A stretch of DNA of 64,000 nt, taken from the NCBI RefSeq assembly GCF_018130825.1, contig NZ_JAFCJS010000001.1, positions 1,612,001 to 1,676,000 of the forward strand, in the 5' to 3' direction. The notes beneath the pieces are model-generated. The model did no database searches. It worked only from the letters and a program-made list of their open reading frames with translations, and was not told the origin of the DNA. This stretch comes from Bradyrhizobium liaoningense (GTDB lineage Bacteria > Pseudomonadota > Alphaproteobacteria > Rhizobiales > Xanthobacteraceae). This document shows, in pieces, positions 1-8,044 of the stretch. Position numbers and translations under genes: made by a program. Within the stretch, counting starts at the first letter, position 1, and each line of letters opens with the position of its first letter.

Positions 1-372
1 GCGCGGCCCGATTTGCTTGCGGCGCTCCTCGGACAATCCGCCGGGTTCGGACTCTATCGGCATGGTCGTCTCGAAGCGTTCGCATTGTGTCGTCCGTTTG
101 GGCGAGGGCACGTCGTGGGGCCTGTCGTCGCGTCAAGCGACGAAGATGCGATCCTAGTCGTCGCGCCGCATGTCGCCGCTCATGACGGGCAGTTTCTGAG
201 GATCGACACGCATCTGGCCGACGGTGAGTTCTGCTCCTTCCTGGCTAGGTGTGGGCTCGTCTTTTTCGACACCGTCACGACGATGTCGCTGGGGGGAGAG
301 TTTCATGATCCGAATGATCGCTCTGGACAGACGCCCGTAACCTACGCGCTTGCAAGCCAGGCGCTTGGCTGA
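1..372 (+). CDS. GNAT-family N-acetyltransferase, C-terminal part (start outside window)
   Basis: The frame is open from the first base and stops with TGA at 370-372, so only the last 123 codons are present and the start lies upstream. The stretch GRLEAFALCRPFG, then HVVGPVVA and a final FFDTVTTMSLG, resembles the second domain of two-domain GNAT acetyltransferases of the YitH type. The acetyl-CoA-binding signature belongs to the N-terminal domain and is not visible, so no acceptor substrate can be inferred. The TTG at 13 is in frame but is not a credible start. The gene converges with the MarR gene, whose stop is 56 bases further on. The family call rests on general sequence character, so confidence is moderate. 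Confidence 0.55.
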   Translation, partial: ARPDLLAALLGQSAGFGLYRHGRLEAFALCRPFGRGHVVGPVVASSDEDAILVVAPHVAAHDGQFLRIDTHLADGEFCSFLARCGLVFFDTVTTMSLGGEFHDPNDRSGQTPVTYALASQALG

Positions 373-427
373 GATTGTTGAAGTCTCGTCCTGGCCGCCG
401 GATATCGGCCGATCGGACATGGTGCGG

Positions 428-979
428 CTATTTCTGCCTGCCAAACGTCGCAAGAATCTGCAGCAACTGCTTGTGGCCGGCGACGCCGACTTTCTTCATG
501 AGCCTCTTCTCGTGCTCCTGAACGAGAACCTCGGCACGCTCAAGCAGCATCCTTCCTTCGGCGGTCAGATAAAGGGCATGGGATCGACGGTCTGTCTTCG
601 AGGGGGTGCGCTTCAGCAGGCCTCGTGATTCCAGGCCATCCAGCATCGGGACGAGGGCGGATCGCACCACGCCCAGAACATGTGATAGCGCCATCTGTGA
701 CAAGCCGGGGTTTTCCCCAACGATCGTCAGGATCGAAAAGTGCACGGGCCGCAATTCGAGGGGGCCGAGTGTCGCATTGAAGTCCTCGAAGACCCATAGC
801 TGAGCCTGCCGGATCAGGTAGCCGGCAAGGCCGTTCAGCTTCTTCAGGCTGACCGGTGCAGACGACTCGTTCCCGGGATTTGCATGTCGGGGCGCTGCTC
901 CCGACCCCGCGACCTGCTCTCGGACCCGCATCGGCGCCGGACGAAGCTTTTGGTCGGACACGCTTTTCCTTTGCTCCAT
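428..979 (-). CDS. MarR-family transcriptional regulator
   Basis: This is a winged-helix DNA-binding repressor of the MarR family. The core runs from LNGLAGYLIRQAQLWVFEDF through the recognition helix region (GLSQMALSHVLGVVRSALV) to the wing KRTPSKTDRRSHALYLTAEG. The ATG at 979 gives 183 residues with a roughly 50-residue polar N-terminal extension that is long for the family (usually about 150). A TTG at 1045 would add 22 residues, but it has no ribosome site and sits beside the divergent operator-like palindrome, so ATG is preferred; another ATG at 931 is possible. It is transcribed away from the binding protein at 1110, and the palindromes at 1045-1066 lie between them. The usual arrangement would be repression of the divergent neighbour and of itself; this is inferred. 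Confidence 0.85.
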   Translation of the reverse strand: MEQRKSVSDQKLRPAPMRVREQVAGSGAAPRHANPGNESSAPVSLKKLNGLAGYLIRQAQLWVFEDFNATLGPLELRPVHFSILTIVGENPGLSQMALSHVLGVVRSALVPMLDGLESRGLLKRTPSKTDRRSHALYLTAEGRMLLERAEVLVQEHEKRLMKKVGVAGHKQLLQILATFGRQK

Positions 980-1038
980 CTGTTGGACTTGTTCTTCGCT
1001 TGGTTCGTCCTGTGGTGCAAATGCTTTCTCATTTGTTC

Positions 1039-1070
1039 TTGACAATAACTGTTCATGTTATGAACAATAT
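1039..1070. promoter_or_regulatory. Divergent promoter with overlapping palindromes (candidate MarR operator)
   Basis: TTGACA at 1039-1044 fits a -35 box for the rightward gene. TGTTCAT (1050-1056), three bases, then ATGAACA (1060-1066) is a perfect 7-bp inverted repeat, and it is nested with ATAAC (1045-1049) and GTTAT (1057-1061). The site lies between the MarR gene and the binding protein, where a MarR dimer would be expected to bind. Related ATAAC/GTTAT half-sites recur at 3574-3592. Binding itself is inferred. Confidence 0.5.
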
Positions 1071-1109
1071 CAGAAGCCGCGCAGCAAGTGCGGGAGAGTG
1101 GGGAGGGGC

Positions 1110-2324
1110 ATGGCTGGGATGATGAAACGGTTGCTTTGTGCTCTGGCGATCTCGTCAGGGGCATGCGCGCCGGCGCTTTCGCAGGTCTCCGACGATGCCG
1201 TCAGGATCGGCGTCATGACCGATCTGTCGAGCTGGGGCCGGGACAACACCGGGCCGGGATCTGTGGAAGCGGCCAAGACGGCCATCGAGGAGTTCGGATC
1301 CACCGTGCTCGGCAAGCCAATCGAGCTGATCAGCGCCGACCACCAGATGAAGGTGGATGTGGGCACCCAGCTCGCGCGCGGCTGGTTCGACAACGGCAAG
1401 ATCGACGCGATCGTCGACGTTCCCAACTCGGCGATCGCGATCGCGCTTCACAACATGGCGCGGGAGCGCAACAAGGTCCTGTTGCTGTCGGGCGCCGGCG
1501 CGAGCTCGCTGACAGACGAGCTGTGCAGCGCCAACACCGTGCAGTTCACCTACGATACCTATGCCCTTTCGAAGGTGACGGCGTCGGCAATGGTGGCGGA
1601 GGGAGGCAAGTCCTGGTTCTTCGTCACCGCGGATTATACGTTTGGACACCAGCTCGAGCAGGACGCGACGCGTTTCATCAAGCAGGCCGGCGGCGACGTA
1701 CTTGGCAGCGTGCGTCATCCGTCTAACACATCCGACTTCTCATCCTTTGCCCTGCAGGCGCAGAATTCCAAAGCGAACGTCGTTGCCTTCGCCAATGCCG
1801 GCCAGGACACGCAGAACGCGATCAAGCAGGCGCACGAGTTCGGCCTCGTCGGCGGAGGTCAAAAACTGGTCGGGCTTCTGATGTTCGATGCCGATGTTCA
1901 CGCGATCGGCCTGCGCGAGGCGCAGGGCACCTACATGACGACGGCGTCCTACTGGAACATGGACGAGAAGACCCGTGCCTGGTCGAAGAAGTTCTACGCC
2001 CGGACCGGCGTCATGCCTTCGATGATCCAGACCGGCGTCTATGGCGCCGTGCTTCATTATCTCAAGGCCATCAGTGCGGCGGGCGGTGATGATCCGGCCA
2101 AAGTTATGCCGAAGATGCGCGAACTGCCGATCGAGGACGCGTTCGTGCATCAAGGCAAGCTGCGTGAGGATGGACGCGTCATCCGCGACATGTACCTTGC
2201 CCGGGTGAAGAAACCGGAGCAGTCCAAGGAACCATGGGACTATCTCGAGATCGTCAAGACGGTGAAGGGTGAAGATGCCTTCAGGCCGATCTCGGAATCG
2301 AAGTGTCCTTTGCTGAAGCGTTGA
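1110..2324 (+). CDS. ABC transporter substrate-binding protein, branched-chain amino acid (Peripla_BP_6) type
   Basis: This is a periplasmic ligand-binding protein of the LivJ-like HAAT family. A Sec signal peptide (KRLLCALAISSGACAPALS) precedes the mature start VRIGVMTDLSSW, and later motifs such as WFFVTADYTFGHQLE mark a subfamily often found beside acyl-CoA catabolic genes. The ATG at 1110 is chosen because GGGAGGGG sits just before it; a GTG at 1098 and ATGs at 1119 and 1122 are alternatives. No permease or ATPase follows, so it must use components encoded elsewhere or act only in sensing. It is closely similar by eye to the binding protein at 35158. The next gene starts six bases after its stop, which suggests an operon with the ene-reductase. 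Ligand unknown. Confidence 0.88.
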   Translation: MAGMMKRLLCALAISSGACAPALSQVSDDAVRIGVMTDLSSWGRDNTGPGSVEAAKTAIEEFGSTVLGKPIELISADHQMKVDVGTQLARGWFDNGKIDAIVDVPNSAIAIALHNMARERNKVLLLSGAGASSLTDELCSANTVQFTYDTYALSKVTASAMVAEGGKSWFFVTADYTFGHQLEQDATRFIKQAGGDVLGSVRHPSNTSDFSSFALQAQNSKANVVAFANAGQDTQNAIKQAHEFGLVGGGQKLVGLLMFDADVHAIGLREAQGTYMTTASYWNMDEKTRAWSKKFYARTGVMPSMIQTGVYGAVLHYLKAISAAGGDDPAKVMPKMRELPIEDAFVHQGKLREDGRVIRDMYLARVKKPEQSKEPWDYLEIVKTVKGEDAFRPISESKCPLLKR

Positions 2325-2330
2325 TGACGA

Positions 2331-3395
2331 ATGGCAAGTCTGTTTGACCGGATCCGGCTCGGCTCCATCGAAGCCGCCAACCGGATATTCATGGCGCCGA
2401 TGACGAGAGGCCGCGCCACGCCCGACCACGTGCCGACGCCGATCATGGCGCAGTACTACGGACAGCGGGCATCGGCGGGGCTCATTCTCACCGAAGCGAT
2501 CGGCATAAGCCTCGAGGGGTTGGCTTGGCCCTACGCGCCGGGAATCTGGAGCGAGGAGCAGATCGACGGATGGAGCGCCGTCACCGACGCGGTGCATCAA
2601 GCCGGTGGGCGCATCGTCGCTCAGCTCTGGCACATGGGCAGGCTGACGCATTCGAGCTTCCCGGGACGCGGTCGCCCGGTGTCCGCATCCGCAACGACGG
2701 CCCCGGGTCTCGCTCAAACCTACGACGGCAAGCTGCCTTACGAGGAGGCGAAGGCGCTGGACGTCGCCGAGATTCCCGCCTTGGTCGATCAGTTCGCAAG
2801 CGCGGCCCGCAACGCAGTGCGCGCGGGCTTCGACGGCGTCCAGATCCATGCGGCGAACGGCTATCTCCTCGATCAATTCCTCCGCAGCAGTTCCAACTTG
2901 CGGCGCGACGGGTATGGCGGAAGCGCCGAGAACCGTATTCGGCTTCTTCAGGAGGTGACGGCTGCGGTTATCCAAAGTATCGGCGCCGACCGGACGGCGG
3001 TACGTCTTTCGCCAAACGGTGAGATCAAGGGCGTGAACGACGATGATCCGGAGGGGCTCTTCGTCGTCGCGGCGAAAATGCTCTCCACGCTTGGAATCGC
3101 GTTTCTGGAGGTGCGCGAACCGGATTTCAACGGGACCAACGGCAAGGCGGATCGGCTGCCCGTCGCGCCGCTGATGCGCAGGGCCTTCAACGGCCCGTTG
3201 GTGCTCAACTCCGACTACGACGCGGAGAAGGGGCAGGCCGCGCTCGATGCGGGCCAGGCCGATGCAATCGCGTTCGGGCGTCTCTTTATTGCCAATCCCG
3301 ACTTGCCGGACCGACTTGCACGAGGTCTCCCACCTTCGTCGTCCGATCCGGCGACCTGGTATTCGCGGGGCGCCGAAGGCTACACCGAATTCTGA
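2331..3395 (+). CDS. Alkene reductase, Old Yellow Enzyme family
   Basis: This is an FMN-dependent ene-reductase of the NemA/OYE class that would use NAD(P)H to reduce activated C=C bonds or nitro groups in the cytosol. The TIM-barrel FMN pattern is complete: an N-terminal APMTRGRA, WHMGRLTH, the catalytic His/Asn pair in HAANGYLLDQFL, and the phosphate-binding end GQADAIAFGRLFIANPDL. At 354 residues it has the usual length. It begins six bases after the binding-protein stop, so co-transcription under the 1039 promoter is likely. The neighbourhood suggests a role on an unsaturated acyl or carbonyl substrate; this is inference only. Confidence 0.9.
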   Translation: MASLFDRIRLGSIEAANRIFMAPMTRGRATPDHVPTPIMAQYYGQRASAGLILTEAIGISLEGLAWPYAPGIWSEEQIDGWSAVTDAVHQAGGRIVAQLWHMGRLTHSSFPGRGRPVSASATTAPGLAQTYDGKLPYEEAKALDVAEIPALVDQFASAARNAVRAGFDGVQIHAANGYLLDQFLRSSSNLRRDGYGGSAENRIRLLQEVTAAVIQSIGADRTAVRLSPNGEIKGVNDDDPEGLFVVAAKMLSTLGIAFLEVREPDFNGTNGKADRLPVAPLMRRAFNGPLVLNSDYDAEKGQAALDAGQADAIAFGRLFIANPDLPDRLARGLPPSSSDPATWYSRGAEGYTEF

Positions 3396-3573
3396 GCCGC
3401 TGGATCGCTCCGAGCACCTGGAGGTGACGCCGACGCGGCTGCGCGACGCCTCCGGCCGGCGAGGGGCGTTCGCGAGGAAGACATGCGCGCGAGTTGTGCA
3501 GCTCGTCTCTGCACACGTCGACGTCCGCGAGGCTCTCCCGGCCAACCCGTCCACAAATGCAATTGACACGTAA

Positions 3574-3592
3574 TAGTTATATTTAATAACTA
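3574..3592. promoter_or_regulatory. Palindrome upstream of the acyl-CoA dehydrogenase (candidate MarR operator)
   Basis: TAGTTAT (3574-3580), ATTTA, then ATAACTA (3586-3592) is a perfect 7-bp inverted repeat with a 5-base spacer in a locally A+T-rich patch of a G+C-rich gap. It lies 58 bases before the start at 3650. The GTTAT/ATAAC half-sites also occur, in the opposite order, in the MarR divergent region at 1045-1061. Control by the same regulator is inferred. Confidence 0.45.
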
Positions 3593-3649
3593 AATCGACC
3601 GGCGCGAAGTGCCGCAGGCAGGTCGTCTCGACGGCGTAAGGAGGAAGAC

Positions 3650-5428
3650 ATGGACTATGCTGCGCCGGTACGATCGATCGCGTTTGCATTGGATGCGGTC
3701 GCCGATCTCGGCGAGCATATCCGCGCGGGCATGCACGGGAACGCCGGCGCCGACACCATCGACAGCGTGCTGAACGAAGCCGGCACGTTCGCGAGCGAAG
3801 TTCTCGGCCCGCTCAATCGGCAAGGCGATCTCATCGGCGCCCGTTTCGCCGATGGCCGGGTCACTCTGCCGGATGGCTGGCGCGAAGCCTACTCCGCCTG
3901 GAGCCGGGCGGGCTGGAACGCGATCGACCTGCCGGAGCAGTGGGGCGGCATGGGGCTTCCGACCCGTCTCGCCGCGGCCTGCATGGAGATGTGGACGAGC
4001 GCCTGCATGTCGTTCGCGCTCGGGCCGGTTCTGACCCAGGGTGCGAGCGAAGCGTTGTTCCTTCACGCGGATGAGGCGCTCAAGGCGGCCTATCTCCCCG
4101 AGTTGGTCAGCGGCGAATGGACGGCGACCATGAATCTGACGGAGCCTCAAGCCGGCTCCGATGTCGGTGCGCTCAAGGCCAAGGCCGTACCCGCAGGCGA
4201 TGGGACCTACCGCATCACGGGCCAGAAGATCTTCATCACCTATGGTGAGCACGATCTGACGGAGAACATCGTGCACCTGGTGCTCGCGCGCCTGCCCGAT
4301 GCGCCTGAAGGGTCGAAGGGCATCTCCCTCTTTCTCGTACCCAAATTTCTGCTCGACGCGGCGGGGCGCATCGGCCGGCGCAACGATGTGAAATGCACGC
4401 GGCTCGAGGAGAAGCTCGGCATCCACGCGAGCCCGACCTGCGCGATGTCTTTCGGCGAGGATGGCGGCGCGTTGGGTTGGCTCGTCGGGAAGGAGAACGA
4501 GGGCTTGGCCTGCATGTTCACCATGATGAACAAGGCGCGCCTCTTTACGGGAATCCAGGGCGTGGCAGTCGCCGAGAGGGCCTATCAGCATGCGCTCGCC
4601 TTCGCGAAGATCCGACGCCAGGGACGCGCGCCGGGAAGCTCGCAGCCCTGCGCGATCATCGCGCATCCGGATGTTCGCCGGAACCTGATGACGATGAAGG
4701 CGCTCACCGCCGCGGGCCGCGCGATCGCCTATGCCGCCGCGGCGGCCATTGATCAGGCCGAACACGGCTCGGCCGCGGCGCGCGAAGACGCTGCCGCCCT
4801 TGCCGGCCTGCTCACGCCGATCACCAAGGCGTTCTGCAGCGAGGTCGGCGTCGAAGTCGCGTCGATCGGCCTGCAAGTTCACGGCGGCATGGGCTATGTG
4901 GAGGAAACCGGAGCGGCGCAGCTCTATCGTGATGCCCGGATCACGCCGATCTACGAAGGGACTAATGGAATCCAGGCCATCGACCTCGTGACGCGCAAGC
5001 TTCCCCGCGGGGCGACCGCGGCGAAGCTGTTCGACGAATACGAGAGCTACGGACGCACGATCGAGAAGCGTGCAGACGCTCTCTTCGGGCGGACAGGCCT
5101 TTCGCTATGCGACGCCGTAGCCGATCTCCGGCGAGCCTCGGCCCATCTCCTGCACGGCGGAACTTCCATGGAAGAGCGGTTGGCGGCCGCTACGCCCTAT
5201 CTGCGTCTGTTCGCCGTCACTGCCGGTGCCGCCTATCTTGCCAAGGCAGCGCTGGCTGCCGCGGACAGCCTGAAGCAGCATCCGGACGATAGGTTCCTGC
5301 ATGACACGATCGCGACAGCCCGCTATTTCGCCGAGAACCTGGCGGTTCAAAGCTTTGGGTTGGCACGGATCGTCACCGACGGCTCGGGCGCCTTGAAGGC
5401 CGGTTGCATCGCCGAGTTCGCCGACTGA
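3650..5428 (+). CDS. Acyl-CoA dehydrogenase, DmdC-like long form
   Basis: This FAD flavoenzyme should introduce an alpha-beta double bond into an acyl-CoA and pass electrons to ETF. Its 592 residues match the long DmdC (3-methylmercaptopropionyl-CoA dehydrogenase)-like subfamily, not the usual 380-400 residues. Seen motifs are TMNLTEPQAGSDVGAL and GQKIFITYGEHDLTENIV in the FAD/acyl region and QVHGGMGYVEE followed by IYEGTNGIQA near residue 435, which carries the catalytic glutamate. AAGGAGGA stands six bases before the ATG. DmdC-like proteins are common outside DMSP metabolism and no other dmd gene is nearby, so the true substrate is open. The palindrome at 3574 suggests repressor control. 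Confidence 0.9.
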   Translation: MDYAAPVRSIAFALDAVADLGEHIRAGMHGNAGADTIDSVLNEAGTFASEVLGPLNRQGDLIGARFADGRVTLPDGWREAYSAWSRAGWNAIDLPEQWGGMGLPTRLAAACMEMWTSACMSFALGPVLTQGASEALFLHADEALKAAYLPELVSGEWTATMNLTEPQAGSDVGALKAKAVPAGDGTYRITGQKIFITYGEHDLTENIVHLVLARLPDAPEGSKGISLFLVPKFLLDAAGRIGRRNDVKCTRLEEKLGIHASPTCAMSFGEDGGALGWLVGKENEGLACMFTMMNKARLFTGIQGVAVAERAYQHALAFAKIRRQGRAPGSSQPCAIIAHPDVRRNLMTMKALTAAGRAIAYAAAAAIDQAEHGSAAAREDAAALAGLLTPITKAFCSEVGVEVASIGLQVHGGMGYVEETGAAQLYRDARITPIYEGTNGIQAIDLVTRKLPRGATAAKLFDEYESYGRTIEKRADALFGRTGLSLCDAVADLRRASAHLLHGGTSMEERLAAATPYLRLFAVTAGAAYLAKAALAAADSLKQHPDDRFLHDTIATARYFAENLAVQSFGLARIVTDGSGALKAGCIAEFAD

Positions 5429-5544
5429 ATTGGTGGCCGCGATAGAGATCGTCCAAACCGTGGATCGGCGGGTCATCCATCAATTGGATGTCCTCAGTGA
5501 ACAGTCCCGTGTCCGCAATTCCCCCGCCTCGAAATAATGGGTTT

Positions 5545-5569
5545 GGAACGCGGGCAGGCGCCTGCAGTT
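5545..5569 (+). promoter_or_regulatory. Candidate sigma-EcfG promoter (GGAAC-N16-AGTT)
   Basis: GGAAC at 5545-5549 is followed by exactly 16 bases and then AGTT at 5566-5569. The known alphaproteobacterial general-stress sigma factor EcfG prefers GGAAC-N16/17-CGTT, so the -35 is exact and the -10 differs at one position. It lies about 30 bases before the start at 5601. Confidence 0.4.
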
Positions 5570-5600
5570 CCTATCCTCAGGCGTGAGAGGGAGGGTCGAC

Positions 5601-5819
5601 ATGGCCGACGAACGCTTTGCCTATCTGCTGGGTCAGGCTGCCATGGACGTGTGGGGTGATATGCCGCGCGATGTCCAGGAGGCGCTGTTCGAGACGGCGA
5701 TGAAGGGGCATGCTTCGGAGCGGGAAGCGCTCGCGCGACTGCTTCACGACCGTCATCCGCGTACGGTACGGCACATCCTGCCAAACCTGTTTGAACGGGG
5801 ACGAACAACGTCTCGCTGA
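5601..5819 (+). CDS. Small hypothetical protein (72 residues)
   Basis: I do not recognise a named family. The ATG at 5601 is preferred over an upstream in-frame start at 5583 because GAGGG precedes it at normal spacing. The product begins MADERFAYLLGQAAMDVWG and is a soluble, probably all-helical protein with no signal peptide or membrane segment. A candidate sigma-EcfG promoter sits directly upstream, and the next gene has a better one. That suggests membership of the general stress response, although the biochemical role is unknown. Confidence 0.6.
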   Translation: MADERFAYLLGQAAMDVWGDMPRDVQEALFETAMKGHASEREALARLLHDRHPRTVRHILPNLFERGRTTSR

Positions 5820-5921
5820 TCGAGGCGTTTTGCGAGTGTTGACCATGGAGCCGATGCAAGTCGAATCCGTAAGGCAAGGGGCGTAAAGCCGGATGAGCGA
5901 TAGCGGCGCTCGTCCGCGCCT

Positions 5922-5946
5922 GGAACGTGGGGTGCGGGACGACGTT
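5922..5946 (+). promoter_or_regulatory. Candidate sigma-EcfG promoter (GGAAC-N16-CGTT)
   Basis: GGAAC at 5922-5926, exactly 16 bases, then CGTT at 5943-5946. This fully matches the published EcfG consensus of Bradyrhizobium and relatives. It lies about 75 bases upstream of the exported small protein at 6020. Confidence 0.6.
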
Positions 5947-6019
5947 GAGGTCGCATCGCAAGATGGCGGGACCCGGCTCCGCCAAGCACTAGCCGGTGAA
6001 TGCGAGGAAGGAGATTGTC

Positions 6020-6346
6020 ATGCTTGGAAAATCAATGCTGGCCGGCACTCTGCTCGTGCTCAGTTCGACCATTGCGCTCGGCGGGCCCTGCAATACGGCC
6101 AGCCGCGATGCCGGCTCCGGGCCGGTGACGACAGGGAAAGCCGGTGAGACGACGGGAGTTGCTTCATCGAATGCCAAGGAGCATCCGCCGACCTCGGCCA
6201 TGAATAAGGCGACCGAGGGCACCGCGGCTTCGTCGCAGGATGCCCAGCGTCAGATGCAGAGCCAGCCGACGGCTGCCGAGCAATCGACCAAGTCCACTGC
6301 GGCCGACGCCAGCAAGTCGACCGCTGCCGACGACGAGGGCTGCTGA
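6020..6346 (+). CDS. Small exported low-complexity protein
   Basis: This gene encodes 108 residues from the ATG at 6020, which has AAGGAG at ideal spacing; an in-frame start at 5996 lacks one. Residues 1-25 form a Sec signal peptide (LGKSMLAGTLLVLSSTIALG) followed by PCN. The remainder is rich in Ala, Ser, Thr, Gln and Lys with repeated KSTAAD units and ends in Cys, so it is probably disordered. The first Cys is preceded by GGP, a poor lipobox, so lipidation is doubtful. It has the best EcfG-type promoter in the window and a strong terminator just after its stop. I do not recognise a family; an envelope stress role is inferred from the promoter only. Confidence 0.65.
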   Translation: MLGKSMLAGTLLVLSSTIALGGPCNTASRDAGSGPVTTGKAGETTGVASSNAKEHPPTSAMNKATEGTAASSQDAQRQMQSQPTAAEQSTKSTAADASKSTAADDEGC

Positions 6347-6374
6347 CTGGGGTCGTTGTGGTTCTGATGAACGA

Positions 6375-6398
6375 GGGCGCCCCGTTACCGGGGCGCCC
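6375..6398. terminator. Hairpin terminator between convergent genes
   Basis: GGGCGCCCCG (6375-6384), loop TTAC, then CGGGGCGCCC (6389-6398) forms a perfect 10-bp stem, followed by GTTTATG. It lies between two convergent genes and could stop transcription from both sides. The T tract is short. Confidence 0.75.
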
Positions 6399-6422
6399 GT
6401 TTATGCGATCGTCCTCTTCGTT

Positions 6423-7304
6423 CTAAGGCATGGACTGCGGCGTCTCCGCCGGCCGGCTTGACCAGCGGTTCGAATGCGTCATCCAGGTGGAAAGTGGTGC
6501 GCCGTCCCTGTGCCGTCCGCCCGCCGCGGCGCCGGCCCAGGCGGCAACGGCTCCAAACAGCAGTGCAGCGGCCGCCGAAAAAGCCAGGATGATGCTGGCC
6601 GCGCGCGCCCTGGAAATCGCCTGCTTGGCGTTCACAATCGTCGCATCGACCCGCTTTTCCGAATCCGGGCCTGTCAGGCCGGTCAGCGCGGTGACCTGCT
6701 GGACGAGGTAGGCGCGATCGTCGGTGGCAACGCCGTTGTGGCTGGACGACGTCATCAGGATGCGCGCGGCCTCAGCTCTTTCGGCGCTCAAATCGACGTT
6801 CGGCGGCCGACGCGGCGCGCGGAACAGGCGATCGACCTCGTAACTCAGAACCGATGGTTCGGAAGACGAAGGCGCCTGCATCATCGATGATGATGGCTTG
6901 CTGGCCGCCCCGGCAACCAATGCGGTCAGGACGGCGCCAATCACGACGGCGAGTGCCCAGGAGGCGACACCATGCATCCCGTCACGGGTCGCGACGTCCT
7001 CGTTGACGGAAGAATAGGGCGCCCGGATGCGTCCGGCAAAATAGCCGCCACAGCCGAAGCTGATGAGGGCTTGAAAGATCAGAAAAACGCCCGAGAGCAG
7101 CCAAAGTGCAAACGATGCGTCTCGCCACGTCGGTGCCGCCGAGGCCACGCCAAGCCCGAGGGCGGCTGCAAACGAGATCAGGATCAGCGAAAGCGCCGAT
7201 GCTGCCAAGGCGCCGGCGATGACAGGCGTCCATTGCAGGCTCCATGGTCGCAATCGGCCTTGCTCGCGCACCGTCGCGTCTTCGGCTCTCACCAGCGTTT
7301 CCAT
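6423..7304 (-). CDS. Four-helix inner-membrane protein of unknown function
   Basis: The protein is about 293 residues from the ATG at 7304; a GTG at 7313 overlaps the preceding stop as GTGA and would add three residues. Four hydrophobic segments are visible: around WTPVIAGALAASALSLILIS, FALWLLSGVFLIFQALISFG, SWALAVVIGAVLTALVAGAA and, near the C-terminus, ASIILAFSAAAALLFGAVAA. A soluble loop of about 100 residues lies between helices three and four, and the tail is basic and proline-rich. I do not recognise a functional family. It follows a 24-residue hydrophobic peptide gene within five bases, which implies translational coupling. Function unknown. Confidence 0.8.
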   Translation of the reverse strand: METLVRAEDATVREQGRLRPWSLQWTPVIAGALAASALSLILISFAAALGLGVASAAPTWRDASFALWLLSGVFLIFQALISFGCGGYFAGRIRAPYSSVNEDVATRDGMHGVASWALAVVIGAVLTALVAGAASKPSSSMMQAPSSSEPSVLSYEVDRLFRAPRRPPNVDLSAERAEAARILMTSSSHNGVATDDRAYLVQQVTALTGLTGPDSEKRVDATIVNAKQAISRARAASIILAFSAAAALLFGAVAAWAGAAAGGRHRDGAPLSTWMTHSNRWSSRPAETPQSMP

Positions 7305-7309
7305 GATGA

Positions 7310-7384
7310 TCACCGCAAGCCGAACAGAGACAGGATGAACATGATGATTACGATCAACCCAACGAGATAAATGATCCCATCCAT
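7310..7384 (-). CDS. 24-residue single-span membrane peptide
   Basis: This small gene starts ATG at 7384, with GGAGGA six bases before it, and stops TGA at 7312-7310. The product begins MDGIIYLVGLIVIIM and ends LSLFGLR: one transmembrane helix flanked by Asp at the front and Arg at the end. The stop overlaps a GTG (GTGA) and lies five bases from the ATG of the following membrane-protein gene, so the two are probably translated together. The ribosome site, the clean amphipathic ends and the coupling argue that it is real. It may be a small subunit or stabiliser of its neighbour; this is inference. Confidence 0.65.
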   Translation of the reverse strand: MDGIIYLVGLIVIIMFILSLFGLR

Positions 7385-7639
7385 GCGAAGTCCTCCGAAT
7401 TGTGCGGTACCAATTCGGTGTCGTCGCGGGGGTTCCTATTCAGGACCGTGGGTGATCCAGGACGCTGCCCACACGACGTCACGCCCCGTGGCGGTACGGT
7501 CGTCTCATGGAGCGGTCAAGGTTACGTACCTTCGAGCAGAGGAGGCGGCCTGCCGGCTACATCCAACGCCAAACGATCGGCGCGAGGAGCGTCGCTGACA
7601 GCTTGGTCGGTGCTCTTTCGCGCCGGTCGGCGCGGCCGT

Positions 7640-7975
7640 TCAATCGTCGCGCCCGTGCACCTGGGCCGGCGGTGCTGTCGCCTCGACCGCGGTGAAGGTC
7701 TTCTGAATCCGGTAGGCGTGCTTTGCCTGCGCTGGAACAAGCCAGGAATCGCCGGGTTTCAGATTGATCGTTTGCCCTTCAAGCGTGAGCTCGGCCTGCC
7801 CCGCAATGACATAGCCAACAGTCTCGTACTCTCGCTGCGTCGTGGCGCCCTGTTGCGGCGCCTCGTTCTGCCACAAGCGCATTGAAACGTGCTTTCCGGA
7901 GACGAGGTACGTCTGTCCCATCTCCCCGATCGGGGAGTGGCTCGCCGAAACTTTCTTGATCGTGGTGTCGCCCAT
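7640..7975 (-). CDS. Cupin-domain protein
   Basis: This 111-residue single-domain cupin has GGAGG just upstream of the ATG. The beta-barrel pattern is visible as MRLWQNEAPQQGATTQREYE, the turn YVIAGQAELTLEG, then KPGDSWLVPAQAKHAYRI. The usual first motif G(X)5HXH is degenerate: no HXH is seen, and only the late histidine before AYRI is obvious. It may therefore bind a small ligand, or metal weakly, and need not be a classical metalloenzyme. The gene stands alone with a 255-base gap after it in which I see no gene. Confidence 0.8.
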   Translation of the reverse strand: MGDTTIKKVSASHSPIGEMGQTYLVSGKHVSMRLWQNEAPQQGATTQREYETVGYVIAGQAELTLEGQTINLKPGDSWLVPAQAKHAYRIQKTFTAVEATAPPAQVHGRDD

Positions 7976-8044
7976 GCTGACCTCCGACGTCGTTCTGTCC
8001 GGTTAAGAAGGCAGGCTCCTGCTTGTTCCTCGCGGACGCGTCTT

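Noticed and set aside
3396..3500. Possible terminator hairpin after the ene-reductase
   Set aside because: Several short G+C complementarities exist (around CCTCCGGCCGGCGAGG), but none gives a clean stem with a T tract.
1740..3689. 649-codon open frame on the - strand
   Set aside because: It is the antisense shadow of the binding-protein and ene-reductase genes, whose motifs are intact; its translation is Arg/His/Gly-rich with no recognisable domain. Such long antisense frames are normal in G+C-rich DNA.
3650..5428. Assignment of the dehydrogenase to DMSP breakdown (dmdC)
   Set aside because: Length and motifs fit the DmdC-like subfamily, but no dmdA, dmdB or dmdD gene is present and this subfamily is widely used for other acyl-CoAs.
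7401..7436. EcfG-like promoter for the 24-residue peptide on the - strand
   Set aside because: GGAAC is present, but the bases 16-17 positions later do not give GTT, so the match is too weak to list.
7997..8029. EcfG-like promoter for the cupin gene on the - strand
   Set aside because: GGAAC is present but the -10 region is TCTT or CTTA depending on spacing, not nGTT.
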